Shown here: positions 24,884-34,100 of the stretch, piece by piece | Position numbering within the stretch: the stretch's first letter is position 1 | Layout of the letters: every line of letters starts with the position of its first letter | Translations under genes and position numbers: made by a program | Assembly: GCF_003046185.1 (NCBI RefSeq) | Contig: NZ_PZZL01000005.1 | Location: 372,001 to 436,000 of the forward strand | Reading direction: 5' to 3' | Length of the DNA stretch: 64,000 bases | DNA from: Phreatobacter oligotrophus | GTDB lineage: Bacteria; Pseudomonadota; Alphaproteobacteria; Rhizobiales; Phreatobacteraceae | The notes under the pieces: model-generated | The model's input: the letters and a program-made list of their open reading frames with translations, nothing else | What the model was told of the DNA's origin: nothing | Databases searched by the model: none

Positions 24884-25378
24884 ATGACCCGCACTCTCGC
24901 CCTTGCCGGCGCTGCCGCCCTGGCGGCCACCGCCATGCTGGCAGCCCCCGCTGAAGCGCAGCAGCGCACCACCCGGGTCGGCGTCCTCCAGTGCGAGGTT
25001 GCGCCCGCCGTCGGCCTCGTCCTCGGCTCGCGCCGCGAGATGACCTGCCTCTTCCGCCCGGATCGCGGCCGCCGCGAGGCCTATGCCGGGGCCTTCACCC
25101 GCGTCGGCCTCGATGTCGGCATCACCGGCCGCGGCGTCCTCGCCTGGACGGTCTTTGCCCCGACCCGCCGCCTGTCGCCCTACCAGCTCGCGGGCAGCTA
25201 TACGGGCGCCAGCGCCCAGGCGACGGTGGCCGTCGGGCTCGGAGCCAATGTCCTGGTCGGCGGCTCCCGCGACACGGTCGCCCTGCAGCCGCTCTCCGTG
25301 CAGGCGCAGACGGGTGCGAACCTCGCGCTCGGTGTCGGCAACCTGACGCTCCAGCGCGCCGAGATGCGCCGTCGCTGA
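24884..25378 (+). CDS. DUF992 domain-containing secreted protein
   Basis: A 164-residue protein with a Sec signal peptide (residues 1-26, ending APAEAQ). The mature part RVGVLQCEVAPAVGLVLGSRREMTCLF with two cysteines is the DUF992 signature, followed by beta-rich repeats with YAGAFTRVGLDVGITG. DUF992 proteins are small periplasmic proteins of unknown function frequent in Rhizobiales. Start ATG 24884 with GGAGA about 9 bases upstream; the frame extends to 24848. It is divergent from the zinc operon, with a strong hairpin 24 bases after its stop. Confidence 0.9.
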   Translation: MTRTLALAGAAALAATAMLAAPAEAQQRTTRVGVLQCEVAPAVGLVLGSRREMTCLFRPDRGRREAYAGAFTRVGLDVGITGRGVLAWTVFAPTRRLSPYQLAGSYTGASAQATVAVGLGANVLVGGSRDTVALQPLSVQAQTGANLALGVGNLTLQRAEMRRR

Positions 25379-25402
25379 CCAGATCAGCTCACGGGAATGA
25401 CG

Positions 25403-25434
25403 AAAGAGCCGGCACCACGGGGTGCCGGCTCTTT
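25403..25434. terminator. Strong bidirectional terminator between DUF992 gene and sciP
   Basis: Perfect 14-bp stem AAAGAGCCGGCACC / GGTGCCGGCTCTTT with a 4-base loop, between converging stops at 25378 (+) and 25458 (-). The stem's own A and T ends supply short U tracts in both directions. Confidence 0.85.
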
Positions 25435-25457
25435 GCGTTTGAAATCAAGGCGATCGC

Positions 25458-25733
25458 TTACTGGCGATACTGCTGGATGCGCGTGGTGCGCAGGCCGGCC
25501 AGACCATGGCGGTCGATCGAGGCCTGCCAGTTGAGGAATTCCTCGACGGTCAGGGTGTACCGCTTGCAGGCCTCTTCGAGGCTGAGAAGACCGCCACGCA
25601 CGGCGGCCACCACCTCGGCCTTGCGCCGGATGACCCAGCGGTGAGTGTCGGGCGGGGGAAGATCGGCGATCGTCAACGGACTGCCGTCCGGTCCGATCAC
25701 ATATTTCACCCGGGGGCGCATGGGCTCGGTCAT
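25458..25733 (-). CDS. sciP: CtrA inhibitor SciP (DUF1153)
   Basis: SciP binds CtrA and blocks its activation of target promoters, restricting CtrA output by cell-cycle phase in alphaproteobacteria. The 91-residue protein is nearly invariant in the order: MRPRVKYVIGPDGSPLTIADLPPP at 5-28, then a helix-turn-helix with WVIRRKAEVVAAVRGGLLSLEEAC, and the C-terminal GLAGLRTTRIQQYR. ATG 25733 was chosen because MTEPM is the common family start; the frame is open to 25766. Next to flgD and fliK, fitting its role in flagellar timing. A CtrA-box-like site lies about 65 bases upstream. Confidence 0.95.
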   Translation of the reverse strand: MTEPMRPRVKYVIGPDGSPLTIADLPPPDTHRWVIRRKAEVVAAVRGGLLSLEEACKRYTLTVEEFLNWQASIDRHGLAGLRTTRIQQYRQ

Positions 25734-25794
25734 ACTCACTCTCACACAACGCACGCGACTGACCACGTCATGGGGAGAAAGTACCGGCAGGACG

Positions 25795-25831
25795 TTAAAT
25801 TTGGCCTAAATGCGAAAGTGCAATCCGAATC
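25795..25831 (-). promoter_or_regulatory. CtrA-box-like element and GANTC site upstream of sciP
   Basis: On the - strand TTAG-N7-TTAAC (25809-25794) differs by one base from the CtrA consensus TTAA-N7-TTAA(C). A CcrM methylation site GAATC lies at 25827-25831. Both are within 100 bases of the sciP start, in a locally AT-rich spacer that stands out in this genome. Confidence 0.6.
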
Positions 25832-25851
25832 ACCCATCGGCCGAACGGCAA

Positions 25852-25871
25852 GGGCCGCCCGTGAGCGGCCC
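25852..25871 (-). terminator. Possible terminator after flgD
   Basis: A 7-bp stem GGGCCGC / GCGGCCC with a 6-base loop, about 45 bases after the flgD stop on the - strand. Only a CTTG follows, so it is weak evidence. Confidence 0.35.
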
Positions 25872-25913
25872 CGAGGGTCGGATTGAACGGCCATCACCGC
25901 CGCCCGCCGTCGA

Positions 25914-26567
25914 TCACATCGCGATGCCGAGCACGCGCGCGAGCGGGATATTGCTGGTCCCCACGGTAAGCCGCGGCGTGCCGCTCGTCATGTCGACGGC
26001 CGTCACCTGGCCCTTGTGGGTGACCTGGACCTGCGTCGTCGCCGTGCCGGTGCCGCGATAGAGCTCCATGGTGTAGGGCTGGGTGCCCATGCTCAGGCCG
26101 TCGGAGCGCTTGCCGTCCCAGGAATATTCGCTCGACTGGTTGGCGGTGAGCGACACCTTCTTCTCCTGCACCACGACGCCGTTGGAATCGCGGATGCGCA
26201 GCGTGTAGTCGCCGCTCTGGGTCGGGGTGAAGTTCCAGGTGGCGCCCGACGAGGTCGGCGACACCGTGCTGGAATCGTAGGTGACGGTCTTGCCGAGATA
26301 GCCGAGCGAGGTCGTCGTCTGGTTGCCGGTGAAGGCGGCCAGCAAGTTGTCCAGCTTGGAGTTGGTCGCCAGCTGCTGCTCGACCTGGGAATATTGCACG
26401 AGCTGCTGGGTGAACTGGTTGGCGTCCATCGGCTGGGTCGGGTCCTGGTTCTTCAACTGCGTGGTGAGCAGCTGCAGGAACGTGTCGAAATTGTTCGACA
26501 GCCGGGCCTGGGCGGTGGCGGTGCTGGTGGTGGTCGAAGACGAGCCGACCGAGGAGGTGGTGGTCAT
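25914..26567 (-). CDS. flgD: Flagellar hook assembly (capping) protein FlgD
   Basis: FlgD caps the growing hook so that FlgE can polymerise, then is replaced. 217 residues. The conserved N-domain has FDTFLQLLTTQLKNQDPTQPMDANQFTQQLVQYSQVEQQL (28-67), the strongest family signature. The C-part is a Tudor/FNIII-like region with SGDYTLRIRDSNG and ends LARVLGIA. The first 20 residues are Ser/Thr-rich and probably the export signal. It lies 14 bases after fliK on the same strand, so fliK-flgD form one operon. Confidence 0.95.
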   Translation of the reverse strand: MTTTSSVGSSSTTTSTATAQARLSNNFDTFLQLLTTQLKNQDPTQPMDANQFTQQLVQYSQVEQQLATNSKLDNLLAAFTGNQTTTSLGYLGKTVTYDSSTVSPTSSGATWNFTPTQSGDYTLRIRDSNGVVVQEKKVSLTANQSSEYSWDGKRSDGLSMGTQPYTMELYRGTGTATTQVQVTHKGQVTAVDMTSGTPRLTVGTSNIPLARVLGIAM

Positions 26568-26581
26568 GGCGCGGCGTCCTT

Positions 26582-28012
26582 TCAGATACGGATGTCGACG
26601 CCGCCCCTGAGGGCGGCCGCGCGGGCATAGGTGGAGGCGCTGGCCTGCAGCGCGGCGATGGTCTCGGGATCCTCGATCACCACCTGCTGGCGGGTGGATC
26701 GCGGCTCCTGCTGCTGGTCCCGGGTGCTCTGGCCGCCCTGGTCCTTCAAGGAGAATTCGAGGCTGCCCTCGCTCGTCTGCACACCGGCCTGGGTGAGCAC
26801 CCGCTCGAGGTTGCGCTGGTCGCGCTGCAGGAGGTCGAGGGTCTCCTGCTTCTCGACGACCAGCTTGGACTTCACATGGCCGTCGCGATCGACGGTCAGC
26901 TGCACGTCGATGCGGCCGAGCTCGGCCGGGTCGAGGCGAATGTCGAAGCGCGTCGCCCCTTGCGAGGCACGCGCCGCAATGGTCACCGCGAGGGCATGGA
27001 CCGGCACGGGCGAGCCGGCGCTCGCGGTCTGGGCGGCGACCTTCTGCGCCACCTCCATGCCGAAGGAGGACGGTCCCGCCGGTGCGGGTGTCGCCTGGGT
27101 CTGGGCGGGCGTGTCGGGGGTGGCGTGCGGCGTCGCATCCGCCTGGACCTGAGGCTCCTTGCGCTCGGCCGTCGACGCGCTCGCGGCGGCCTCGCTGCGA
27201 TGGGTGGTGGGCTGCTCGGCCTTGGATGCCTTCTCGGAGCCCTCGGTGCGCGGCCTGGCCTCGGCGACGGGCTGCACCTGTTCCGTCGGGCGCTGCTGCG
27301 CCGCATCCGCTGTCTTCGGCGCGGCCTCGGCGGTCTTGGCCTGGGCGTCCGTGGGGGTCGTCTCGGCCGGCGTGGTCGCCGCCGCCTGGGCGGCGGCCTG
27401 TGCCTCCGCACTGCCGTCGGCAGCGGCTTGGGCTGCGGCAGCCTGGGCAGCCGCCGGATCGGTCGGCGCGGGCGTCGCCGCAGCCTGGGCGGCAGGCGCG
27501 GCGGCGGTCGTGGCGGAGGCCTCGACGACAGCCTCGCCTTCCGCCTTGCCCGTCGCGGGCTGCTGGGCCATCGGCGCCGGCGTGGGCGTCGGCACCACCG
27601 CGACCGGAGCCTGCGGCGCATCGGCCGGCTTGGCGTCAGTCGCCACGACCGGCTCGGTCTTGTCGGTGGCGGCGGCTTCGTCGCCCGCCGCGGTCTTGGC
27701 CGGAGCCTCGGTGCCCTCGGCGCCGGTCTTCACCGCCTGTATTGCGCTGGCCGGCTCCTGCACCGGCTGGCCGGTGACGGTCTGCGGATTGCTCGCTTCG
27801 ACCGCCGTGCCGGACGGGGTGGTCGGCCGGGTCTGGCGCGCACGGGTCACGCGGCTGTCGCGCTCCGGCTCACCGAACTGACGCTCCATGGCGTCCAGCG
27901 CCTCGGCGAAGGCCGAACGGCCGTCCTCGCTCCGCGGCATGGCGGAGGAAGACCGGCTGCGGGCCGGGGTGGACTGGGAGGAAGAGAGAGCTTGTGCCGA
28001 CGACGCTGCCAC
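26582..28012 (-). CDS. fliK: Flagellar hook-length control protein FliK
   Basis: FliK is exported during hook growth and switches the export apparatus from hook to filament substrates at the correct length. The middle is a long Ala/Thr/Pro/Gln-rich low-complexity ruler; the C-terminal hook domain is RFDIRLDPAELGRIDVQLTVD followed by LQRDQRNLERVLTQAGV. I place the start at GTG 28012 (AGGGG 6 bases upstream; 476 residues). The frame extends to ATG 28129, but that ATG has no ribosome site and adds a hydrophobic stretch unusual for FliK. The start is uncertain. Operon with flgD. Confidence 0.85.
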   Translation of the reverse strand: MAASSAQALSSSQSTPARSRSSSAMPRSEDGRSAFAEALDAMERQFGEPERDSRVTRARQTRPTTPSGTAVEASNPQTVTGQPVQEPASAIQAVKTGAEGTEAPAKTAAGDEAAATDKTEPVVATDAKPADAPQAPVAVVPTPTPAPMAQQPATGKAEGEAVVEASATTAAAPAAQAAATPAPTDPAAAQAAAAQAAADGSAEAQAAAQAAATTPAETTPTDAQAKTAEAAPKTADAAQQRPTEQVQPVAEARPRTEGSEKASKAEQPTTHRSEAAASASTAERKEPQVQADATPHATPDTPAQTQATPAPAGPSSFGMEVAQKVAAQTASAGSPVPVHALAVTIAARASQGATRFDIRLDPAELGRIDVQLTVDRDGHVKSKLVVEKQETLDLLQRDQRNLERVLTQAGVQTSEGSLEFSLKDQGGQSTRDQQQEPRSTRQQVVIEDPETIAALQASASTYARAAALRGGVDIRI

Positions 28013-28188
28013 GGACTGCCCCTGCGGACGCAAAATGACCTGCCACGGGTTCAGCAAGGCGCGGGCCAAGGCCACCGCGACCAAAAGCCGTGTCTTTTCA
28101 AGGGGAGCCCAAGCGCGCAGCGATGCCATCGGGTGGAAAAGCCTGCCCTGCGCGGCAAGAATTGCCGGGCACCGCGCGACGGGCTAGA

Positions 28189-28207
28189 GCTTGTCGCAAC
28201 GACAAGC
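28189..28207. promoter_or_regulatory. Perfect inverted repeat, probable operator of the otn operon
   Basis: GCTTGTCG-CAA-CGACAAGC, a perfect 8-bp-arm palindrome, ends 16 bases before the otnK start. A weak promoter TTGCCG (28162-28167) N17 TAGAGC (28185-28190) abuts it. The geometry suits a repressor such as a DeoR, GntR or LacI member, which is not encoded next door. Confidence 0.6.
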
Positions 28208-28223
28208 ACATCAGGGCGGATCC

Positions 28224-29480
28224 ATGCTCCTCGGCTGCATCGCGGACGATTTCACCGGCGCGAGCGACCTCGCCAACACCCTGGCGAAGGGCGGCATGGC
28301 CACCATGCAGTTCGTCGGTGTGCCGGATGGCGCGGCCCCCGCGAGCTGCGAGGCCGGCGTCGTCGCGCTTAAGAGCCGGACCATCCCCGTCGCCGAGGCC
28401 GTCCGCCAGTCGCTCGCCGCCTGCGAGTGGCTGCTGTCGCAGGGCGCGACGCAGATCCTCTTCAAATATTGCTCGACCTTCGATTCCACGAAGGAGGGCA
28501 ATATCGGCCCCGTCGCCGAGGCGCTGATCGCCCGGCTCGGCGCCGATGTCGCGGTGGTCTGCCCGGTCTTTCCCGCGACCGGCCGCACGCTCTTCAACGG
28601 CCATCTCTTCGTCAACGGCGTGCTGCTGAACGAGAGCGGGATGCAGAACCATCCGCTCACCCCGATGACCGATCCGGATATCCGCCGCTGGCTGCGCCAC
28701 CAGACCAGGGGCGAGGTTGGGCTCGTGCCCTTCTCGACTGTCCGGCAGGGCGCCGAGGCGATCCGCGCGGCACTTGGCGCCGAGGCCGCCGCAGGACGCC
28801 GCCTCGCCGTGGTGGATGCCGTCGGCGACGACGATCTCGTCGCCATCGGCGCGGCCATCGACGGCGCGAAGCTCGTCACCGGCGGCTCCGGCATCGCCCT
28901 TGGCCTGCCCGCCAATTTCCGCCGCCGTGGCCTGCTCTCAGGGAACGGCACCAGCTTCACGCCCGGCCACGGCCCCGCCGCGGTGCTGTCCGGCTCCTGC
29001 TCCAACCAGTCGCGCGCGCAGGTGAAGGCCTATACGGCCAAGCATCCAGGCCTCGCCGTCATGCCCGACGACGTCATGAGCGGTGCCATGACCGTCGACC
29101 AGGCCTTCGACCATGTCATGAGCCGCATCGGCCACGCCCCCATGGTCTATTCCTCCGCCGATCCGGCAGAGGTGAAGGCCGCGCAGGAGCGCCATGGCAA
29201 GGACAGGGTGGCGGAGGCCATCGAGGGCTTCTTCGGCGAGCTCGCCGTGCGCCTCGCCGATGCCGGCATCGCCCGCCTCGTGGTCGGCGGCGGCGAAACC
29301 TCCGGCGCCGTTGTCACCGCCCTTGAGGTCGAGTGCTTCCATATCGGCCCGGAGATCGATCCGGGCGTGCCGGCGCTCGCCGCCGAGGGTCCGCGCCCCA
29401 TCCGCCTCGCGCTGAAGAGTGGCAACTTCGGCGCCATCGATTTCTACGACAAGGCGCTGGCCGCGCTGGGTGATGCATGA
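28224..29480 (+). CDS. otnK: 3-oxo-tetronate kinase OtnK
   Basis: Four-carbon acid-sugar kinase; phosphorylates 3-oxo-tetronate at C4 with ATP in the catabolism of D-threonate, L-threonate or D-erythronate. 418 residues, family length. The N-domain starts LLGCIADDFTGASDLANTLAKGG and the C-domain holds the nucleotide-binding VVGGGETSGAVVTALE. Start ATG 28224 (GGCGGA upstream). The stop overlaps otnC (ATGA). The substrate-level assignment comes from the otnK-otnC-otnI trio described for this pathway; no dehydrogenase for the first oxidation is in the window. Confidence 0.92.
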   Translation: MLLGCIADDFTGASDLANTLAKGGMATMQFVGVPDGAAPASCEAGVVALKSRTIPVAEAVRQSLAACEWLLSQGATQILFKYCSTFDSTKEGNIGPVAEALIARLGADVAVVCPVFPATGRTLFNGHLFVNGVLLNESGMQNHPLTPMTDPDIRRWLRHQTRGEVGLVPFSTVRQGAEAIRAALGAEAAAGRRLAVVDAVGDDDLVAIGAAIDGAKLVTGGSGIALGLPANFRRRGLLSGNGTSFTPGHGPAAVLSGSCSNQSRAQVKAYTAKHPGLAVMPDDVMSGAMTVDQAFDHVMSRIGHAPMVYSSADPAEVKAAQERHGKDRVAEAIEGFFGELAVRLADAGIARLVVGGGETSGAVVTALEVECFHIGPEIDPGVPALAAEGPRPIRLALKSGNFGAIDFYDKALAALGDA

Positions 29481-30121
29481 ACGATGAGGAAAGGCGCGCC
29501 CGCGAAGGCCTCGTCCGCTGGGGGAAGTCGCTGTTCGACCGCGGCCTGACGCCGGGCTCCTCCGGCAATCTCAGCGTCCGGCTGGCCGACGGCTATCTCT
29601 TCACGCCCACCAATTCCTGCCTCGGCTTCCTCGATGCGGACCGGCTGTCGAAGCTCGACGCGGCGGGCCAGCATGTCGGCGGCGATCCGCCGACCAAGGA
29701 ATTGCCGCTGCACTTCGCCTTCTATGAATCGCGCCCGTCCGCCCGCGCGGTGGTGCATCTGCATTCGACCCACGCGACCGCCCTCTCCTGCCTCGCCGAC
29801 ACGGATCCCGACGACGCCATCCCGCCGATCACCCCCTATGTGGTCATGCGCGTCGGCAAGGTGCCCGTCGTGCCCTATACCCGCCCGGGCTCGGCGGATG
29901 TCGCCCCGCTGATCCGCGCCAAGGCGCCGGACCATCCGGCGATCCTCCTCGGCAACCACGGCCCGGTCGTCGCTGGCGCGAGCCTGGAGAGCGCCGTCTT
30001 CGCCATGGAGGAACTGGAGGAGACGGCCCGGCTCGTCCTCCTCACCCGCGGCATGGCCGTGCGCCACCTCGCCACACAAGAGATCGCCGACCTCGAGGCG
30101 ACGTTCAAACTCAGGGGATAG
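29477..30121 (+). CDS. otnC: 3-oxo-tetronate 4-phosphate decarboxylase OtnC
   Basis: Class II aldolase-family decarboxylase that converts 3-oxo-tetronate 4-phosphate to dihydroxyacetone phosphate and CO2. 214 residues. GSSGNLSVR (29-37) binds phosphate, metal ligands are the histidines in VVHLHSTHATAL, and NHGPVVAG carries the third His. Overlaps otnK by 4 bases and lies 7 bases before otnI. L-ribulose-phosphate 4-epimerase and fuculose aldolase share the fold; the operon decides the call. Confidence 0.92.
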   Translation: MNDEERRAREGLVRWGKSLFDRGLTPGSSGNLSVRLADGYLFTPTNSCLGFLDADRLSKLDAAGQHVGGDPPTKELPLHFAFYESRPSARAVVHLHSTHATALSCLADTDPDDAIPPITPYVVMRVGKVPVVPYTRPGSADVAPLIRAKAPDHPAILLGNHGPVVAGASLESAVFAMEELEETARLVLLTRGMAVRHLATQEIADLEATFKLRG

Positions 30122-30128
30122 GACGCCC

Positions 30129-30914
30129 ATGCCGCGCTTTTCTGCCAATCTCGGCTTCCTCTGGCAGGGCATGCCGCTCCTCGACCAGATCGAGGCCGCC
30201 GCCCGCGCCGGCTTCCGCGCCGTCGAGATGCACTGGCCCTACGACACCGATCCGAAGGCGGTGCGCGCCGCCTGCGAGCGGCTCGGCCTCGCCATGCTCG
30301 GCGTCAACACGGTGAAGGGCGACGTGGCGAAGGGCGAGAACGGCCTCGGCGCCCTGCCCGGCCGCGAGGCGGAGTTCCAGGCCGCCATCGACCAGGCCAT
30401 TGCCTGGCAGGTCGAGGCCGGCGGCAAGGCGATCCACGCCATGGCCGGCATCGTCCGCCCGGCGGACAAGCCGGCCGCCACCGCGGTCTGGGTCGAGAAC
30501 CTGTCGATCGCCGCCGACAAGGCCGCCGCCCACGGCATCACCCTGCTGCTGGAACCGCTGAGCCCCCGCGCCGCCCCCGGCTATTTCTATTCCACGCTGC
30601 GCGGCGCCGGCGAGATCATCGCCCGCGTCGGCAAGCCGAACGTGAAAATCATGTTCGACGTCTTCCATGTCGGCTGCGCCGAGGGCGACGTGCTGACGAA
30701 CCTGAAGGCGTGGTGGCCCCATATCGGCCATGTCCAGATCGCCGCCGTGCCGAGCCGGGCCGAACCCGATGAGGGCGAGATCGATTTCCGCGCCATCTTC
30801 CAAGCGCTCGACGCCCAGGGCTATGACGGCTGGGTCGGCGCCGAATATCGCCCGCGCGGCGATACCGATGCGGGCCTCGGCTGGACGAAGACGCTCGGCG
30901 TCACGCTCGGCTGA
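30129..30914 (+). CDS. otnI: 2-oxo-tetronate isomerase OtnI (hydroxypyruvate isomerase family)
   Basis: TIM-barrel sugar isomerase that interconverts 2-oxo- and 3-oxo-tetronate ahead of OtnK. 261 residues. The family opening PRFSANLGFLWQGMPLLDQIEAAARAGFRAVEMHWPYD, the LLLEPLSPR segment with the first catalytic Glu, KIMFDVFHV (metal Asp and His) and YDGWVGAEYRPRGDT with the second Glu are all present. Last gene of the otn operon. Hydroxypyruvate isomerase (Hyi) is the main alternative name. Confidence 0.92.
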   Translation: MPRFSANLGFLWQGMPLLDQIEAAARAGFRAVEMHWPYDTDPKAVRAACERLGLAMLGVNTVKGDVAKGENGLGALPGREAEFQAAIDQAIAWQVEAGGKAIHAMAGIVRPADKPAATAVWVENLSIAADKAAAHGITLLLEPLSPRAAPGYFYSTLRGAGEIIARVGKPNVKIMFDVFHVGCAEGDVLTNLKAWWPHIGHVQIAAVPSRAEPDEGEIDFRAIFQALDAQGYDGWVGAEYRPRGDTDAGLGWTKTLGVTLG

Positions 30915-31124
30915 CCTGCCTCATCCGCGGGCGCGAACAGCGATTGTGCAGCGCAGCAATTTTGCCTGCCGCCTCAAGCCGTTACGCAATAGCGTTGCGC
31001 CCGCCCTGCCGAGAACGAAATCGACAGAACGATTCCAATGTGACAGCGTTCTTGACCTAAGCGGCGATGAACAGCCGCGACGATTCCGGGCCTACCGGGC
31101 CCAGAAGGTCATGAGGAGACCGCG
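30915..31124. other. Intergenic spacer before the indolepyruvate oxidoreductase gene
   Basis: 210 bases without a gene. The only symmetry seen is CGCAA-N5-TTGCG (30985-30999), a possible operator. A TTGACC at 31052 has no acceptable -10 partner at 16-18 bases. No terminator hairpin was found after otnI. Confidence 0.35.
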
Positions 31125-34100
31125 ATGGCGAAGGCACCCCCAGCTTCGGCCGATCTCGCCAACAGCTTGCGCTTCGACGACGTCTCGCTCGACGACAAAT
31201 ATGACCTGACGAAAGAGCGAGTCTTCCTGACCGGCGTGCAGGCGCTGGTGCGCCTCACGCTGATGCAGAAGGAGCGCGACCGCCGCGCCGGGCTCAACAC
31301 CGCCGGCTTCGTCTCCGGCTATCGCGGCTCGCCGCTCGGCGGCCTCGACCAGGCCTTCTTCAAGGCCCAGCGCAATCTCCTCGCCAGCGACGTGATCTTC
31401 ACCCCCGGCCTCAACGAGGATCTCGCCGCCACCGCCGTCTGGGGCACCCAGCAGGCCGAGATGCGCGGCGAGGGCAAGTTCGATGGCGTCTTCGGCGTCT
31501 GGTACGGCAAGGGCCCGGGCGTCGACCGTTCGGGAGACGTCTTCCGCCATGCGAACCTCGCCGGCACCTCGCCGAATGGCGGCGTCCTCGCCCTCATGGG
31601 CGACGACCACACAGCGGAATCCTCCACGGTCGCGCACCAGTCGGAATTCCACTTCGTCGACGTGATGATGCCGATCCTGAACCCGGCCGGGGCGCAGGAG
31701 ATCCTCGACTACGGCCTCTACGGCTGGGCCATGTCGCGCTTCTCCGGCACCTGGACGGCGCTCAAATGCATGAAGGACACGGTGGAATCCACCGGCGTCG
31801 TCGACGGCTCCGTCGACCGCGTGAAGATCGTCCTGCCCGGCGACGACGAGTTCGTCATGCCGCCCGGCGGCATCTCCATCCGGCCGAACGACGACCGGCA
31901 CGAGCAGGAAATGCGGCTGCACATGTACAAGCGCGCCGCGGCCCTCGCCTTCATCAAGGCCAACAAGCTCAACCGCATCATCACCTCAGGCGGCCGCCAG
32001 CCGAAGATCGGCATCATCACCACCGGCAAGAGCTATCTCGATGTCCGCCAGGCGCTCGACGAGCTCGGCATCGACGAGGTGAAGGCCAACGATCTCGGCC
32101 TGCGCCTGTTCAAGATCGCCTGTCCCTGGCCGCTCGACCCGGCGGAGCTGCGCGCCTTCGTCGCCGGCCTCGACCTCGTCGTCGTGGTGGAGGAGAAGCG
32201 TTCGCTGCTCGAGGTGCAGGTCCGCGAGGAGCTCTACGGCCACTCCCACCAGCCCATCGTCATCGGCAAGAAGGACGAGAGGGGCGAATGGCTCTTCCCC
32301 GTCCATGGCGCCCTCGACCCCAACGACGTCGCCATCTGCATCGGCGAGCGGATCCTCAAGCATGTCGGCCACAACGACCAGATCGCCGCCAATGTCGCAC
32401 GCCTGAAGGGCGCGCAGGATGTCCTGAAGACCACGCCGGTCATCGCCACCCGCATCCCCTATTTCTGCTCGGGCTGCCCGCATAACACCTCGACCGTCGT
32501 GCCGGAAGGCATGCGCGCCTATGCCGGCATCGGCTGCCATTACATGGCGCTGTGGATGGACCGGAACACCGAGGGCTTCACCCAGATGGGCGGCGAGGGC
32601 GCCAACTGGGTCGGCGAGGCACCGTTCTCGAAGCGCGGCCATGTCTTCCAGAACATCGGCGACGGCACCTACAACCATTCGGGCTCGCTGGCGGTGCGCT
32701 TCGCCGTCGCCTCGAAGGTGAACATCACCTACAAGATCCTCTTCAACGACGCCGTGGCCATGACCGGCGGCCAGCGCCACGAGGGCGGCCTGACCATGCC
32801 GATGATCGCCGCGCAGATGCGCGCTGAGGGCGTCGAGCGCATCGCCGTCGTCACCGACGAGCCGGACAAATATGCCGGGCACGGCATCGCTTTCCCGACC
32901 GGCACGACCATCGACCACCGCGACGATCTCGACCGGGTGCAGAAGGAGCTGGCTGAAGTCGGCGGGGTCTCCGTGCTGATCTACGACCAGACCTGCGCCG
33001 CCGAGAAGCGCCGCCGCCGCAAGCGCGGCACGTTCCCCGATCCAGTGAAGCGCGTCATCATCAACGAGGCGGTCTGCGAGGGCTGCGGCGATTGCGGCGT
33101 GGCCTCCAACTGCGTCTCGGTGCAGCCGCTCGACACCGAGTTCGGCCGCAAGCGCACCATCGACCAGTCGTCCTGCAACAAGGACTTCTCCTGCGTGAAG
33201 GGCTTCTGCCCGAGCTTCGTCACGGTGCATGGCGCCGAGCCCAAGAAGGGCCAGGCCATGGCCGTGCAGGCGGACATTTCCGCCCTGCCCGACCCGGTCA
33301 TCCCGACCATCGAGCACACCTACAACGTCCTCATCGAGGGCGTCGGCGGCACGGGCATCGTCACGGTCGGCGCCATCCTCGGCATGGCCTGCCATCTCGA
33401 GAAGAAGGGTGTCGGCCTCATCGACATGGCGGGCCTCGCCCAGAAGGGCGGCGAGGTCTTCTCGCACATGCGCATTGCCCGCCTGCCCGAGGACATCCAC
33501 TCCATCCGCGTCCATGCCGGCTCGGCCGACCTCGTCCTCTCCGGCGACATCGTCGTCGCCGGCGGCAAGAAGTCCCTCGCCGCCATGAAGCCGACCACCA
33601 AGGTGGTGGTGAACACAGTCGAGACCCTGCCCGGCCAGTTCACCCGCGACGCCAATTTCTCGCTCCCCTCGGAGCGGCTGAAACGGGCGATCATCGGCCA
33701 TGCCAGCCGCGAGACGACGCATCTGGTGGACGCCCAGCGCCTCGCCACGGCGCTGATGGGCAATTCCATCGCTACCAACCTCTTCCTCGTAGGCTACGCC
33801 TACCAGATCGGTGGCCTGCCGCTCACCGCCGCCGCCATCGAGCGGGCCATCGAGCTCAACGGCGAGGCGGTGAAAATGAACATCACCGCCTTCCGCTGGG
33901 GCCGCCTCTGCGCCCATGACCGGGCGGCGGTGGAGGCCCTCGTCGCGCCGGTGACGAAGCCGACCGGCATCGAGACCCTGTCGCAGACGCTGGACGAGGT
34001 CATCGCCCGCCGCATCGACCAGCTCACCCGCTACCAGAACGCGGCTTACGCCGCGCGCTATGCGGGCCTTGTCGAGACGGTCCGCAAGGCGGAGGCCGAG

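Noticed and set aside
26983-27777. Long + and - strand ORFs antisense to fliK as genes
   Set aside because: They encode Arg/Pro/Ser-only low-complexity products, which arise from GC-rich third positions opposite an Ala/Thr-rich gene.
31052-31080. Sigma-70 promoter TTGACC before the indolepyruvate oxidoreductase
   Set aside because: No -10-like hexamer at 16-18 bases.
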